A stretch of DNA of 64,000 nucleotides from Tildeniella nuda ZEHNDER 1965/U140 (GTDB taxonomy: Bacteria > Cyanobacteriota > Cyanobacteriia > Leptolyngbyales > Leptolyngbyaceae): NCBI GenBank assembly GCA_019358895.1, contig JAHHIG010000010.1, forward strand, positions 91,510-155,509, in the 5' to 3' direction. Below, piece by piece: positions 47,548-56,890 of this stretch. The notes beneath the pieces are model-generated. The model saw only the letters and a program-made list of their open reading frames with translations, made no database searches and had not been told where the DNA came from. A program made the position numbers and the translations under genes. Each line of letters starts with the position of its first letter. The first letter of the stretch is position 1.

Positions 47548-48309
47548 ATGACTGCTTCTCAAGTTAATTTTGCTAGTTTTACTCAGGTTCGCGATCGAGC
47601 TGCGTCTCCCTCAGTGGTTGTGGAACGGTATAAGGAGCAGGCTATTGAAGCGACGGGTGTTGAAATGGTATACCACTCTGGTTCGCAAGTTTACCAGGTA
47701 CTACGTGGAGTGGACTTAGCAATTCAACAAGGCGATATTCAGCTCTTAATGGGACCGTCCGGTTCTGGTAAAACGACGCTGCTGTCGATTTTGGCTGGTA
47801 TTCTCACCCCGACTGCGGGCAGTGTCAAACTGCTTGGTCAAGAAATTACGAAAATGTCGAGAGAACAACTCGCCCATTTCCGGTTAGAAAACATTGGCTT
47901 CATCTTTCAGGGCTTTAATTTGTTTCCAGCTCTAACGGCTTCCGAGAACGTGGAGGTGGCGTTAAAAGTCAAGGGTATTCGTGGTGCCTCTAATCGTCGT
48001 CGAATGGCGCAGGAACTGCTCTCACAGGTAAGACTAGACGATCGCAGCAACCATTTGCCACGAGATTTGTCGGGAGGTCAAAAGCAGCGAGTGGCGATCG
48101 CCCGTGCGTTAGCAGGCGACCCGCAAATCATCATGGCAGATGAGCCAACGGCTGCACTTGACTCTCATAGTGGGCACGCTGTCATCGAACTCTTACGTCA
48201 GCTTGCTAAACAGAGCGCTCGCACGGTCTTAATTGTGACTCACGATCCACGCTTAATTGATGTTGCCGATCGGGTCGCCATACTAGAAGATGGCATTTTG
48301 CAGGACTGA
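47548..48309 (+). CDS. DevA-like ABC transporter ATP-binding protein
   Basis: 253 residues from ATG 47548 (a TTG at 47515 extends it). Walker A GPSGSGKTT, signature LSGGQKQR, Walker B IIMADEPTAALD and H-loop TH. LolD/DevA subfamily. Partners with the DevC-like permease just upstream (246-base gap). A second DevA copy is encoded at 63081-63830. Confidence 0.93.
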   Translation: MTASQVNFASFTQVRDRAASPSVVVERYKEQAIEATGVEMVYHSGSQVYQVLRGVDLAIQQGDIQLLMGPSGSGKTTLLSILAGILTPTAGSVKLLGQEITKMSREQLAHFRLENIGFIFQGFNLFPALTASENVEVALKVKGIRGASNRRRMAQELLSQVRLDDRSNHLPRDLSGGQKQRVAIARALAGDPQIIMADEPTAALDSHSGHAVIELLRQLAKQSARTVLIVTHDPRLIDVADRVAILEDGILQD

Positions 48310-48377
48310 CTGGCAGTTTGCGGTTGCTAGTTGTTAGTAAGGCTTCAGACGCTGACGATCAACTTTTACACTGTTTT

Positions 48378-49565
48378 ATGTCAGCATTCGTCAACTTAGT
48401 GCAGAATCTCCAGCACGGCTTGATTGTGTCGTGTCAGGCTCCGAGCGATTCGCCGATACACAATCCTGTTGTCATTGCGAGCCTTGCCCAAGCAGCCGTC
48501 AATCAGGGAGCGGTTGGTGTGAGGCTGGATACACCAAATCACGTAGAGGCAGTACGCCACCAAACCACAGCGCCGATTATTGGGCTATGGAAGCAGCAAA
48601 TTCCAGGGTTTGAGGTTTACATTACCCCGCAATTTCACCATGCACAGGCGATCGCACAAGCAGGTGCAGACATCATCGCGATCGATGCCACTCTCCGCGC
48701 TCGTCCTGGTGGTGAAACGCTAGAGTCACTGATTGCCCGCATTCATACGGAATTGGGCAAACCTGTGATGGCAGATGTGGATACCTTAGAGGCAGCGATC
48801 GTGGCTGCCAGGGCTGGCGCTGATCTAATTGGCACCACGCTCTATGGCTATACCACTGCAACAAGCCATCAGAGTCCGCCTGGGTTTGATCTCCTCGCTC
48901 AGATGATCAACGCGATCAATGTACCGATCATTTGCGAGGGTGGCATTACGTCACCGCAGATGGCACGACAGGCGCTTGATCTAGGCGCTTATGCAGTAGT
49001 AGTTGGTACTGCTATTACTGGAGTCGATCTTCAGGTCAGAGCATACAGCGCAGCACTTCAAACTACCGTTTGCACAGGTAAGACGTTAGCAGAGAGCAAG
49101 CACGCTGGCTCGCTACACCATCGTTTTGCGCTGTTTGAGACAGAGAACCAGTCTTACCGCAATTACATCAATGCAAAGCTGGATATATTTAGCGAAGGGT
49201 GTTCTGAAGTCGAAGCATTTTTTACAGCCGCCGCACGTCAAACGAAAAAACCGCTGGAAATTCTGCTGCTGGATGAGCAACAAACAATTTTGGGTGGACT
49301 TATAGGCTCAACGTCTTGCTGGAACTGGCTTTTAATTGATTTGCTGTGGGTACACGAAGCGTATCGCTACCAGGGTTACGGAAGACAGCTCATGAAATTC
49401 GCAGAGCAAGAAGCAAGCAATAGAGGCTGCACGGTTGCCAGATTAGGTACGTTCAGCTTTCAGGCAAGGGGATTTTATGAGAAGTTGGGTTATCAGGTCG
49501 TAGCGCAATGGAATGACTATCCACCTGGGCAGGTTCAGTATTGGCTCAAAAAAGCGCTGCCTTAA
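48378..49565 (+). CDS. NanE-like ManNAc-6-phosphate 2-epimerase fused to a GNAT domain
   Basis: 395 residues from ATG 48378 (MSAFVNLVQNLQHGLIVSCQ). Residues about 1-235 are a NanE-type TIM barrel: GLIVSCQA, IGLWKQQIPGFEVYITP (catalytic Lys region), IIAIDATLRARPGGETL and IICEGGITSPQMARQALDLG. Residues about 255-395 are a GNAT domain: WVHEAYRYQGYGRQLMKFAE (acetyl-CoA motif A) and FYEKLGYQVVAQW. No stop separates the parts. Domain combination unusual, substrate unknown. The frame could start at 48318. It ends in a 4-base overlap with the convergent gene. Confidence 0.85.
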   Translation: MSAFVNLVQNLQHGLIVSCQAPSDSPIHNPVVIASLAQAAVNQGAVGVRLDTPNHVEAVRHQTTAPIIGLWKQQIPGFEVYITPQFHHAQAIAQAGADIIAIDATLRARPGGETLESLIARIHTELGKPVMADVDTLEAAIVAARAGADLIGTTLYGYTTATSHQSPPGFDLLAQMINAINVPIICEGGITSPQMARQALDLGAYAVVVGTAITGVDLQVRAYSAALQTTVCTGKTLAESKHAGSLHHRFALFETENQSYRNYINAKLDIFSEGCSEVEAFFTAAARQTKKPLEILLLDEQQTILGGLIGSTSCWNWLLIDLLWVHEAYRYQGYGRQLMKFAEQEASNRGCTVARLGTFSFQARGFYEKLGYQVVAQWNDYPPGQVQYWLKKALP

Positions 49566-50695
49566 ACGGCTTCTGACAGTGCGTTTGAGCGTTTCAAGAT
49601 AATCATCTCGGAACCAACGACAGGACTACGAGCAAGCAATTTGCCGGATGCATCGACCATTTCAAGCTTGATGAAGTCCAGCGTTTCAGTACGCCGCAAA
49701 ATTTCGCCTGCTAAGTTGTCTTGCTGCGATCGGCTCAAGTCATACCACCCATCACTGATATTGACAATCAAGCGGCTACCACGGAAGTTCGCCTGCACAG
49801 ATTGAACCAAACCGCTGGCATATTGGTTGCTAATGGCTGAGACCTGGTTCTGAATTCGGGCAATTAATGCCTGTTCTGGAGTCAATCTGAGAGGTGGAGG
49901 AGAAATGACTGGTTTGCTTGGAGCGGGGCTAATTTCCACGGACTTAGGCACGTCTGGTGCTTTGACAAGGGGTGGAATTGGCGTTGGTGCAGGTATCGGC
50001 GAGGGAATAACCGTCTCGGCTGGAGGTGTTTTAGCGATCGTGGTCGGCTGTGGCTTCGCAGGCAGCAGTGACGATGCCGTCCACAAGAAGAGAATGAGGA
50101 TACCTCCGATCGCTCCAGTTAACGCTTGATCCGAAAACTTGCGGTTGATTGCGGCGGGCAGGCGATCGCGAATTTGCCTGAGAAGCGGTCTCCACGATCG
50201 CCAGACCTGCTGCCAGAATGCACGGTACTTCTCCCCCAGCGCGTCAGTCGAAAAGGTCGGTGCCCGTTTATTAGTAAGCGCTTGCGAAGACGAGGGCAAA
50301 GCATTCTCAGAAGCCTTACTTGACGCTGGTGCTCTTTTTCTAGCCTGTTTGGGTACAGGTTCAGCTTCCAGGCGCTCAACTGTTTTTTCTAAGAGTTGGA
50401 TAGTGCTCCGTAACGCTTTAATGCTCTGATTTTTAAGCGGCGGCTGTGCAGCTACAAACGCTTCGCCCACAAGTCTCAGTAGTGTTTGCGGTAGAATTTC
50501 ATCGTTTTCTGAGGAAGATCTGCGTGTAGGGGTCGATCGCTGGCTGACCATTTCTGGATTTGACGATTCCGCTGCCGTTGAGGGTTGCTCTGCTTCTACG
50601 CTTGCCTCTGTTGTAGCAGCTTGTGAAGTTTCTACTGCGGCTTCTAGTGACGGTTCAGAGCTGTTTTCTGTTGATGGAGGCTGATCCTGCGACAT
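49562..50695 (-). CDS. Proline-rich single-pass envelope protein
   Basis: 377 residues: a cytoplasmic acidic Ser/Thr/Glu-rich N-part (about 1-65), helix (about 66-115), basic linker, one transmembrane helix at about 192-210 (GAIGGILILFLWTASSLLP), a proline-rich periplasmic linker (PAPTPIPPLVKAP, about 237-250) and a C-terminal alpha/beta domain (RIQNQVSAISNQYASGL onwards). The layout is found in many cyanobacteria. No function is known. Confidence 0.75.
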   Translation of the reverse strand: MSQDQPPSTENSSEPSLEAAVETSQAATTEASVEAEQPSTAAESSNPEMVSQRSTPTRRSSSENDEILPQTLLRLVGEAFVAAQPPLKNQSIKALRSTIQLLEKTVERLEAEPVPKQARKRAPASSKASENALPSSSQALTNKRAPTFSTDALGEKYRAFWQQVWRSWRPLLRQIRDRLPAAINRKFSDQALTGAIGGILILFLWTASSLLPAKPQPTTIAKTPPAETVIPSPIPAPTPIPPLVKAPDVPKSVEISPAPSKPVISPPPLRLTPEQALIARIQNQVSAISNQYASGLVQSVQANFRGSRLIVNISDGWYDLSRSQQDNLAGEILRRTETLDFIKLEMVDASGKLLARSPVVGSEMIILKRSNALSEAV

Positions 50696-50777
50696 AAAAT
50701 TTCTCTCCCAGGCAGCACAAACAGGCTTAAACGCGGTAGATTCTTACGGGTGCTACCTTAGCAGAGATCATCTTAGC

Positions 50778-50833
50778 AGTTAGCGGTCAGCTTTCAGCTT
50801 TCAGCTTTCAGCGGTTAGCGATCAGTGATCAGA
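50778..50833. repeat. Heptanucleotide repeat
   Basis: AGCTTTC/AGCGGTC heptamers (three consecutive AGCTTTC units at the core) in the space before the Tat phosphoesterase gene. Same family as the array at 12323-12526. Confidence 0.8.
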
Positions 50834-50874
50834 TTTCTGTAAGCTTTCATCCTTTAGCCCTCATCCCTTTGTCT

Positions 50875-52074
50875 ATGAGTCTCAGCCGTCGTCAGTTTTT
50901 AGTCTTGAGTGGAGCGATCGGTGGGGTTGGCGTGGCGACTCTGGCGCATAAAGTGTTGACGAGCGGTGCTGCTAATCGCCCTCCGTCTCTTCCATCGACA
51001 AGTGCGCCCTCGCCTACAGTTGCAGCAACCGGGCAATCAGTGGCAACCACAACAGTGGCAACCACAAACCGTGCGATCGCGCCCAAAGGTTTGTTTGCTC
51101 CCGTGCGTGGGGATGCCCGTATTGTCGTCATTAGCGACTTGAACAGTGCCTATGGCTCAACAGACTACGAGGCAGAAGTACACAAGGCGATCGCGCTCAT
51201 TCCCGACTGGAAGCCGGATGTAGTGCTCGGTGGTGGCGATATGGTCGCTGGTCAGTCGCCGTCACTCGGTCGTGATCAAATTCAAGCAATGTGGGATGGT
51301 TTTGAGCGGCACGTTGGCGCACCGCTGCGGCAAACAGGATTACCCTTTGGGTTTACGATCGGGAATCACGATGCTTCAGGAGCGCTGTCTGTTGGGGGTA
51401 AGTTTCTGTTTAACGACGATCGTGAACTCACGGCGGCGTACTGGAATGCGCCTGGTCATAACCCGAATCTCCAGTTTGTCGATCGTGCAGGCTTTCCCTT
51501 CTATTACACCTTTCAGCACAAAGATATTTTCTATTTGGTCTGGGATGCATCGACTTCTCGCATTCCACCAGAACAGATCGCCTGGGCAGACAAGAGTCTG
51601 GCAAGTCCGGCGGCACAATCTGCCAAAATGCGCTTTGCGATCGGGCATCTGCCTCTTTATGCGGTTGCTGTTGGACGTGATGAATTGGGAGAAATTATTG
51701 CTGGCGCTGACAAGCTACAGGCGATGCTGGAGAAACATGGCGTGCATACCTACATCAGCGGGCATGACCATGCGTATTACCCTGCTCACAGCGGCAAGCT
51801 AGAGCTGCTTCATACCAGCGCCTTAGGTGCGGGTCCACGCCCGTTGCTTAACAGTCGACTGGCACCATTCAAAACGCTCACGGTGATTGATGTTGATTGG
51901 GATGCTGCGTCTACTCGCTACACCACCTACAACATGACAACGCTGCAAGTGGTTGATCACAAAACCTTGCCTCGGCTGATTGTAGGACCGACGGGCAGAG
52001 TACTGCGGTTAGATGTGCAGGAAAGTGACCTCACGGCGGCAGAGCGATCGCTGACCTTTACGCCAAGTAGCTAA
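50875..52074 (+). CDS. Tat-exported calcineurin-like metallophosphoesterase
   Basis: 399 residues from ATG 50875 (MSLSRRQFLVLSG). A twin-arginine signal (SRRQFLVLSG) and hydrophobic core (about 10-30) indicate folded export. The metal-binding motifs are VVISDLN, GGGDMVAG, GNHDASG, IGHLPLYA and SGHDHAYYP. Predicted periplasmic phosphoesterase/phosphatase, perhaps acting on phospho-esters from outside. It follows the heptamer repeats. Confidence 0.92.
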   Translation: MSLSRRQFLVLSGAIGGVGVATLAHKVLTSGAANRPPSLPSTSAPSPTVAATGQSVATTTVATTNRAIAPKGLFAPVRGDARIVVISDLNSAYGSTDYEAEVHKAIALIPDWKPDVVLGGGDMVAGQSPSLGRDQIQAMWDGFERHVGAPLRQTGLPFGFTIGNHDASGALSVGGKFLFNDDRELTAAYWNAPGHNPNLQFVDRAGFPFYYTFQHKDIFYLVWDASTSRIPPEQIAWADKSLASPAAQSAKMRFAIGHLPLYAVAVGRDELGEIIAGADKLQAMLEKHGVHTYISGHDHAYYPAHSGKLELLHTSALGAGPRPLLNSRLAPFKTLTVIDVDWDAASTRYTTYNMTTLQVVDHKTLPRLIVGPTGRVLRLDVQESDLTAAERSLTFTPSS

Positions 52075-52233
52075 AACAACAGATTCAAACGCTCAGCCAG
52101 TGGGCATAGAACGACAGCTTTATGGACGTTTCTACTCCACGATCGTTTGTCAGGTTAGCTCTTTCTATAGGATGAGTTAATGACACGTGGCTTATCACTA
52201 CACTCGACAGTGTTGTTGTAGGTCAAATTGGTT

Positions 52234-52704
52234 ATGGAAAACATTCAGAATACGATCGAAAATGCAAAAGAGGCGCTGCCGAATCTAACCCCTACACCAC
52301 CAGGCTTAAAAGCTGAATCGTCTGCTCACGATCTGAAGTCGCGTTTAGAGTGGGGCGAACCGGCGCTGACCATACTAGATGTGCGCGATCGTGATGCCTT
52401 CAATCGAGGTCACATTATGGGTGCTATGCCGATGCCTTTAGAGCGGCTAGTCGATGGTGCCCAATCGGTTGACCAGGTGCGTGACATCTATGTTTATGGT
52501 GCTACCGACGACGAAACCAATCAGGCAGCAACCAAACTGAAGGAAGCAGGTTTTCTCAATGTGGCGAAGTTAAAAGGTGGCATGGAAGCGTGGAAGGCGA
52601 TCGATGGTGCAACCGAAGGTCCTGAGGAAATCACTCCTCCTGGTTCCGACGCTTACAACGTGGTTTCTCGCCTTGCTCACCATCAGCAAGTTCAAGAGAA
52701 GTAA
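52234..52704 (+). CDS. Rhodanese-fold protein without the active-site cysteine
   Basis: 156 residues from ATG 52234. A rhodanese homology domain (LTILDVRDRDAFNRGHIMGA, about 47-66; DIYVYGATDDETNQAA, about 86-101; LKGGMEAWKAI, about 113-123). At the position where active rhodaneses have Cys in CRxGxR, the sequence reads YGATDDE. Sulfur transfer is therefore not expected. It may bind a partner instead. An N-terminal 35-residue stretch precedes the domain. Confidence 0.88.
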   Translation: MENIQNTIENAKEALPNLTPTPPGLKAESSAHDLKSRLEWGEPALTILDVRDRDAFNRGHIMGAMPMPLERLVDGAQSVDQVRDIYVYGATDDETNQAATKLKEAGFLNVAKLKGGMEAWKAIDGATEGPEEITPPGSDAYNVVSRLAHHQQVQEK

Positions 52705-52727
52705 GGCTCATTTGCGTCAAGTCCCCC

Positions 52728-53513
52728 TTACAGCCACGAAAGCTGCGTTGGTTCAGCAGATTCCAGGAAGGTACGCTCAACGCTTCCACGCTGATACATC
52801 GGCGTTTTGTAGCGACCAACGAAACGGGGGAGTACGCCTGCTTTTTCAAGGCGCGATCGTGCCTGCTTGCCTGAGCAACCCAGAATGGTAGCGGCATCAC
52901 CTAAAGGCAACCACTGCTTGGCAAAGCGAGGCAGTAACGTCTCATCTGTCTCGTTTTGCACCTCCGTGAGTAACCGTTCTGCCAGGAGCCAGCAAGCGAT
53001 CGTATCCGCTTCGGCACGATGCGAATGACCCACCGGAAACTGAAAATGCCTGACCAAATCAGGCAAGCTACGGGAGGGCAAATCGGGCAACATCAGGCGA
53101 GCCAAAATTACAGTGCAGAGCTGTTCGTTGGGCGATCGCGCAAACGCTATCTCTAGCTGAGCAAGCTCTGCACACAAAAACGCATAGTCAAACGCAAAGT
53201 TGTGAGCCGTCAGTACGCCTGTGTTTAGCAATGGTAAATACAGGTGCCAAACATCTTTCGCTAGCGGCGCTTGCTCCACCATCGCCTGATCAATGCCTGT
53301 AAACCGTGTAATCATCTCTGGTACAGGCACTTGTGGATTCACTAAATGCGTCTGCTGCTGCCGAATACCCTCGCTCAAAGTCGCCTGTAAAACGGATACT
53401 TCAATGACGCGGCAGCCTCCAGAGGCACGATGCCCAGTTGTCTCCACGTCCACAACGGTCAACAGTTGCTGACTGACTCGACGATAAAAAGCAAGAAGGT
53501 CGGTTGAGAGCAC
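52728..53513 (-). CDS. DnaQ-like 3'-5' exonuclease
   Basis: 261 residues. DEDDh exonuclease: VVDVETTG (about 20-27), TAHNFAFDYAFL (about 102-113) and HRAEADT (about 168-174). The C-terminal 60 residues (LPLGDAATILGCSGKQARSRLEKAG) look like a helix-turn-helix. Proofreading or trimming role. No polymerase is adjacent. Substrate unknown. Confidence 0.9.
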   Translation of the reverse strand: MLSTDLLAFYRRVSQQLLTVVDVETTGHRASGGCRVIEVSVLQATLSEGIRQQQTHLVNPQVPVPEMITRFTGIDQAMVEQAPLAKDVWHLYLPLLNTGVLTAHNFAFDYAFLCAELAQLEIAFARSPNEQLCTVILARLMLPDLPSRSLPDLVRHFQFPVGHSHRAEADTIACWLLAERLLTEVQNETDETLLPRFAKQWLPLGDAATILGCSGKQARSRLEKAGVLPRFVGRYKTPMYQRGSVERTFLESAEPTQLSWL

Positions 53514-53544
53514 TGTAAAGACTGTTTAGAGACAAGAACTACAA

Positions 53545-53571
53545 ACTAGGGTGGGCACTGCCCACCCTAGT
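53545..53571. terminator. Perfect hairpin with one-base centre
   Basis: ACTAGGGTGGGCA, one central C, then TGCCCACCCTAGT, 13 perfect pairs. It lies between the exonuclease start and the helicase end, so it may end helicase transcription. Widespread palindrome in cyanobacteria. No long T run. Confidence 0.55.
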
Positions 53572-53642
53572 ACAATTCACAAGCTTATTCTAAGACCATT
53601 GTCTCAGTGATAACCGTCATCGCATCGCATCAAGAACTGGCA

Positions 53643-55085
53643 TTAACGATCAAGCGACGGCGAGACTTGGTTTTCAGCATTGCCAGCGCCTCTGCCGCGT
53701 TTGACGGGCTTAGGCTTGGGCGAACCGCTACCACCATGAGAGCCGCCCCCATGAGATGGCTCCTCAACGTGATCTTGATTGGAACGCATCCAGGTAGGAC
53801 GAGTCTGGTCGTATGCCATTTGCAGTGCGGCGGCTGCGATCGCGTGTGGCTCATACTCTTCCGACAGTTGTGCCACGATCGGTAAGAAGGATGCCATCCG
53901 TTCGCCCACCAGCGCTTCTCGAATTTGACCCTGAAGCTTTTCGAGCTGACGACCTTCAATCTGAGCGCGAGTAGGAATAGAGACAATTTCCAACCGTTGA
54001 CGCATGTGGAATTCGATATCGCGCAGCTTGCGGCGATCGAGCGAATGTACCAAAGAAATTGCCGTACCTTCTTTACCAGCCCGTCCAGTCCGACCAATAC
54101 GGTGGACGTAGTTTTCGACGCTATCGGGTAAATCGTAGTTGATCACGTGCGTCAGATCATCAACGTGAATGCCACGAGCCGCAATGTCTGTCGCTACAAC
54201 CCAGCGCACTTGGCGTTGACGGAACCGTAGCAAAAGACGTTCTCGCTGCGACTGGCTAAGATCGCCATGATATTCATCGACGCTATGACCAGCCGCTTGC
54301 AGTTGACTGGTTAGTTCTGCCGCCGCTTTGCGGGTACGGACAAAGATCAGCGCGGCTTCAGGATCTTCCAGTTCCAGGATCGGCTGAAGGGCACGTGCCT
54401 TTGTCCAGCCGCGAGGGATCATGTAGGCAACTTGATTGATACGGGTCGGTGCAGTTTTCGGCTGCTCGATCGTGACCGTGATGGGCGATCGCAGGAACTT
54501 TGTCACCAACTTCCTCACCGATGGCTCCATCGTGGCAGAGAAGAAAGCCGTTTGGCGCTCGATCGGTGCCTGACTAAGAATTTTCTCTACATCTTGAATA
54601 AAGCCCATGTTGAGCATTTCATCGGCTTCGTCAAGCACCATCCAGGTCAACTGGTTTAACCGTAGGTCACCGCGACTAAGAAGATCGAGCACGCGTCCGG
54701 GTGTGCCCACAACGATTTGAGCACCGCGCTCAAGGCGAGAAATCTGTTGATCGATCGCCTGACCACCGTAAATGGTGACAACTTTTAGACGGCGATCGTC
54801 GATAAAGCCACGAATTGCCTGACCCACTTGCATCGCCAATTCTCGCGTCGGTGTGAGGATAAGCGCCTGCACAGCGGGCAGTTTGACATCAATGCGGTCT
54901 AGAATGGGCAACGCAAAAGCGGCTGTTTTACCAGTGCCCGTCTGTGCCTGCCCCACAACATCGCGTCCGCAGAGGAGGTGGGGGATCGCTTGCGCTTGAA
55001 TCGCAGTAGGGACTGTAAAGTCCATTGTTTCGAGGTGCCGAATACGAGCTTCGGAAAGACCAAGACTATTAAACGAAAGGGTCAT
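53643..55085 (-). CDS. DEAD-box RNA helicase, CrhR-like
   Basis: 480 residues from ATG 55085 (MTLSFNSLGLSEARIRHLE), GGAG five bases upstream. Q motif, motif I AQTGTGKT, Ia PTRELAMQ, II LDEADEML, III SAT, and the HRIGRTGRAG end (VI). The C-terminal tail is short and carries a His/Gly/Ser-rich then basic segment. The cyanobacterial family includes redox- and cold-regulated CrhR that unwinds and anneals RNA. The 120 bases before the gene are AT-rich, as in cold-induced leaders. Confidence 0.93.
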   Translation of the reverse strand: MTLSFNSLGLSEARIRHLETMDFTVPTAIQAQAIPHLLCGRDVVGQAQTGTGKTAAFALPILDRIDVKLPAVQALILTPTRELAMQVGQAIRGFIDDRRLKVVTIYGGQAIDQQISRLERGAQIVVGTPGRVLDLLSRGDLRLNQLTWMVLDEADEMLNMGFIQDVEKILSQAPIERQTAFFSATMEPSVRKLVTKFLRSPITVTIEQPKTAPTRINQVAYMIPRGWTKARALQPILELEDPEAALIFVRTRKAAAELTSQLQAAGHSVDEYHGDLSQSQRERLLLRFRQRQVRWVVATDIAARGIHVDDLTHVINYDLPDSVENYVHRIGRTGRAGKEGTAISLVHSLDRRKLRDIEFHMRQRLEIVSIPTRAQIEGRQLEKLQGQIREALVGERMASFLPIVAQLSEEYEPHAIAAAALQMAYDQTRPTWMRSNQDHVEEPSHGGGSHGGSGSPKPKPVKRGRGAGNAENQVSPSLDR

Positions 55086-55205
55086 TGAATCTCCTAGGTT
55101 GAGAATATAAGAGTTAATTAGCTGCAAAAAGTTGACGCAAAGATTCGGTTGGTTGCATTAAGTCAAGTCATGACTTAACGCAGGTACAGCGCTCTGAACG
55201 TTGAA

Positions 55206-56561
55206 TCAAGGGACAGCTAATAGCTGCGTGGGAAGCAAATCAGCCGCTGTTGCTACACGACCATACAGGTCATACACATCGGCATCAGCGATCGTCACGG
55301 GAACCAGCGTACCCAGTGCTGCGTGACCCTGGACGTAAACCAAGCCATCGACTTCGGGTGAGAAACGAGCAGACCGACCAATCAATTCACCCGTTTCAGG
55401 GTTTTCTTGCTCGATCAGGACATCAACCACCTTGCCCACCTCTGCCCGGTTTCGCTTAAGGGAAATGGGCTGTTGGATGGTCATCAGCGCGTCCCGGCGA
55501 TCGTCCATCACAGACTGAGGTAGTTGATGAGGCAAGCTGTACGCGGGTGTGCCCTCTTCAGCCGAGAAGGTAAAGACACCGACATGATCAAACTCGTGAC
55601 GCTGCACGAACTCCAGCAGGTGATGGAAATGCTCATCCGTTTCACCGGGGAACCCGACGATAAACGTTGTTCGCAGCACTGCATTGGGGATCGCTGCCTT
55701 GATACGATCGATCACGCCATCATTCACCTGCCCCTGCCACGGACGGTTCATCGATCGCAGCACCTCTGGATGAGAATGCTGGAGGGGGAGATCCAGGTAG
55801 GGCAAGACGTTGGGCGTAGCCTGAATCGCAGCAATCACGCTGGGGGTCAACCCAGTTGGATAGGCGTAATGCATCCGAATCCAGGGAATATCCACCTTGC
55901 CCAACGCCCGCAAAAGCTCTGCCAGACGAGGTTCGCCGTAAATATCCAGCCCATAATTAGTAGTGATCTGGGAAATTAAAATAATTTCCCGCACGCCCTC
56001 AGAAACCAATCGTTCTGCTTCCGCCACGATAGACTCGATCGAGCGCGATCGTTGTTTTCCTCTTAAATGAGGAATGATACAAAAGGCACAGCGGTAATCG
56101 CAGCCTTCTGCAATTCTAAGGTACGCTACGCCTTCAGTCGTGGTGCGATAGCGGGGCGTTGACTCATCAGCGATGTAAATCGGCTCTTGAGACACTTCCT
56201 GAACGCGTTCTCCCGACTCAGCGCGCTCAATGACGTTCACGATTTTGTGATAATCGCCTGTGCCAACGATCGCCACAGCCTCTGGCAGTTCTTCCAAGAG
56301 CTGCTCCTGAAAGTGCTGTGCCATACAGCCTGTGATCACAATCTTTTTATCCGCCTCTGCCAACTCTACTAAAGTGCGGACAGATTCTTCGCGGGCAGCT
56401 TGAATAAAACTGCAAGTATTGACAATAACGTAATCGGCTAGATCTTCATTGGAATCAACTTCGTAACCTGCTTGAACTAAAAGTCCCAGCATATGTTCTG
56501 TATCAATGCGATTTTTTTCGCAGCCCAAATGTGTAACGGCAATCGTTGGCTTGTTGCCCAT
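55206..56561 (-). CDS. rimO: Ribosomal protein S12 methylthiotransferase RimO
   Basis: 451 residues. Adds a methylthio group to Asp of ribosomal protein S12. The UPF0004 domain holds three cysteines ([23 protein letters not shown]), the radical-SAM domain has CDYRCAFC (about 154-161) and the TRAM domain ends at about 450. Full length, [17 protein letters not shown] start. Single gene. Confidence 0.95.
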   Translation of the reverse strand: MGNKPTIAVTHLGCEKNRIDTEHMLGLLVQAGYEVDSNEDLADYVIVNTCSFIQAAREESVRTLVELAEADKKIVITGCMAQHFQEQLLEELPEAVAIVGTGDYHKIVNVIERAESGERVQEVSQEPIYIADESTPRYRTTTEGVAYLRIAEGCDYRCAFCIIPHLRGKQRSRSIESIVAEAERLVSEGVREIILISQITTNYGLDIYGEPRLAELLRALGKVDIPWIRMHYAYPTGLTPSVIAAIQATPNVLPYLDLPLQHSHPEVLRSMNRPWQGQVNDGVIDRIKAAIPNAVLRTTFIVGFPGETDEHFHHLLEFVQRHEFDHVGVFTFSAEEGTPAYSLPHQLPQSVMDDRRDALMTIQQPISLKRNRAEVGKVVDVLIEQENPETGELIGRSARFSPEVDGLVYVQGHAALGTLVPVTIADADVYDLYGRVATAADLLPTQLLAVP

Positions 56562-56890
56562 GAAATCCTATTTCTGATGGAGTTGGGAAGGGTGGTCGGT
56601 AAGCTGTAGCGATCGCTCATGCGACGGATTAACCCTTCGCCTCAAACTCAACAGCAGCCTTTGCAGCTACCGCTCATTGCAATCGCCCAGATGTCAACAC
56701 TGCTTATCATAGCGCAAAAATTAGAATATTACGATACTTTACGCAAATGCCCATGGCATCCTGAACGAGATAGTTGGATGGCAGCGTCTCCATTGAGAGC
56801 TAAAGTCCTTTTGCAAGCAATACGAGGACGGTTAAAAGTTATGATTCTAACAGCCAGTCCTTTTCAGATGAGTCCGAATCCTTTACGCAC
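56562..56890. other. Intergenic region between rimO and btpA
   Basis: 329 bases. A plus-strand 93-codon frame (56619-56900) has no domain and its end overlaps btpA, so it is not called. No clear promoter. Confidence 0.4.
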
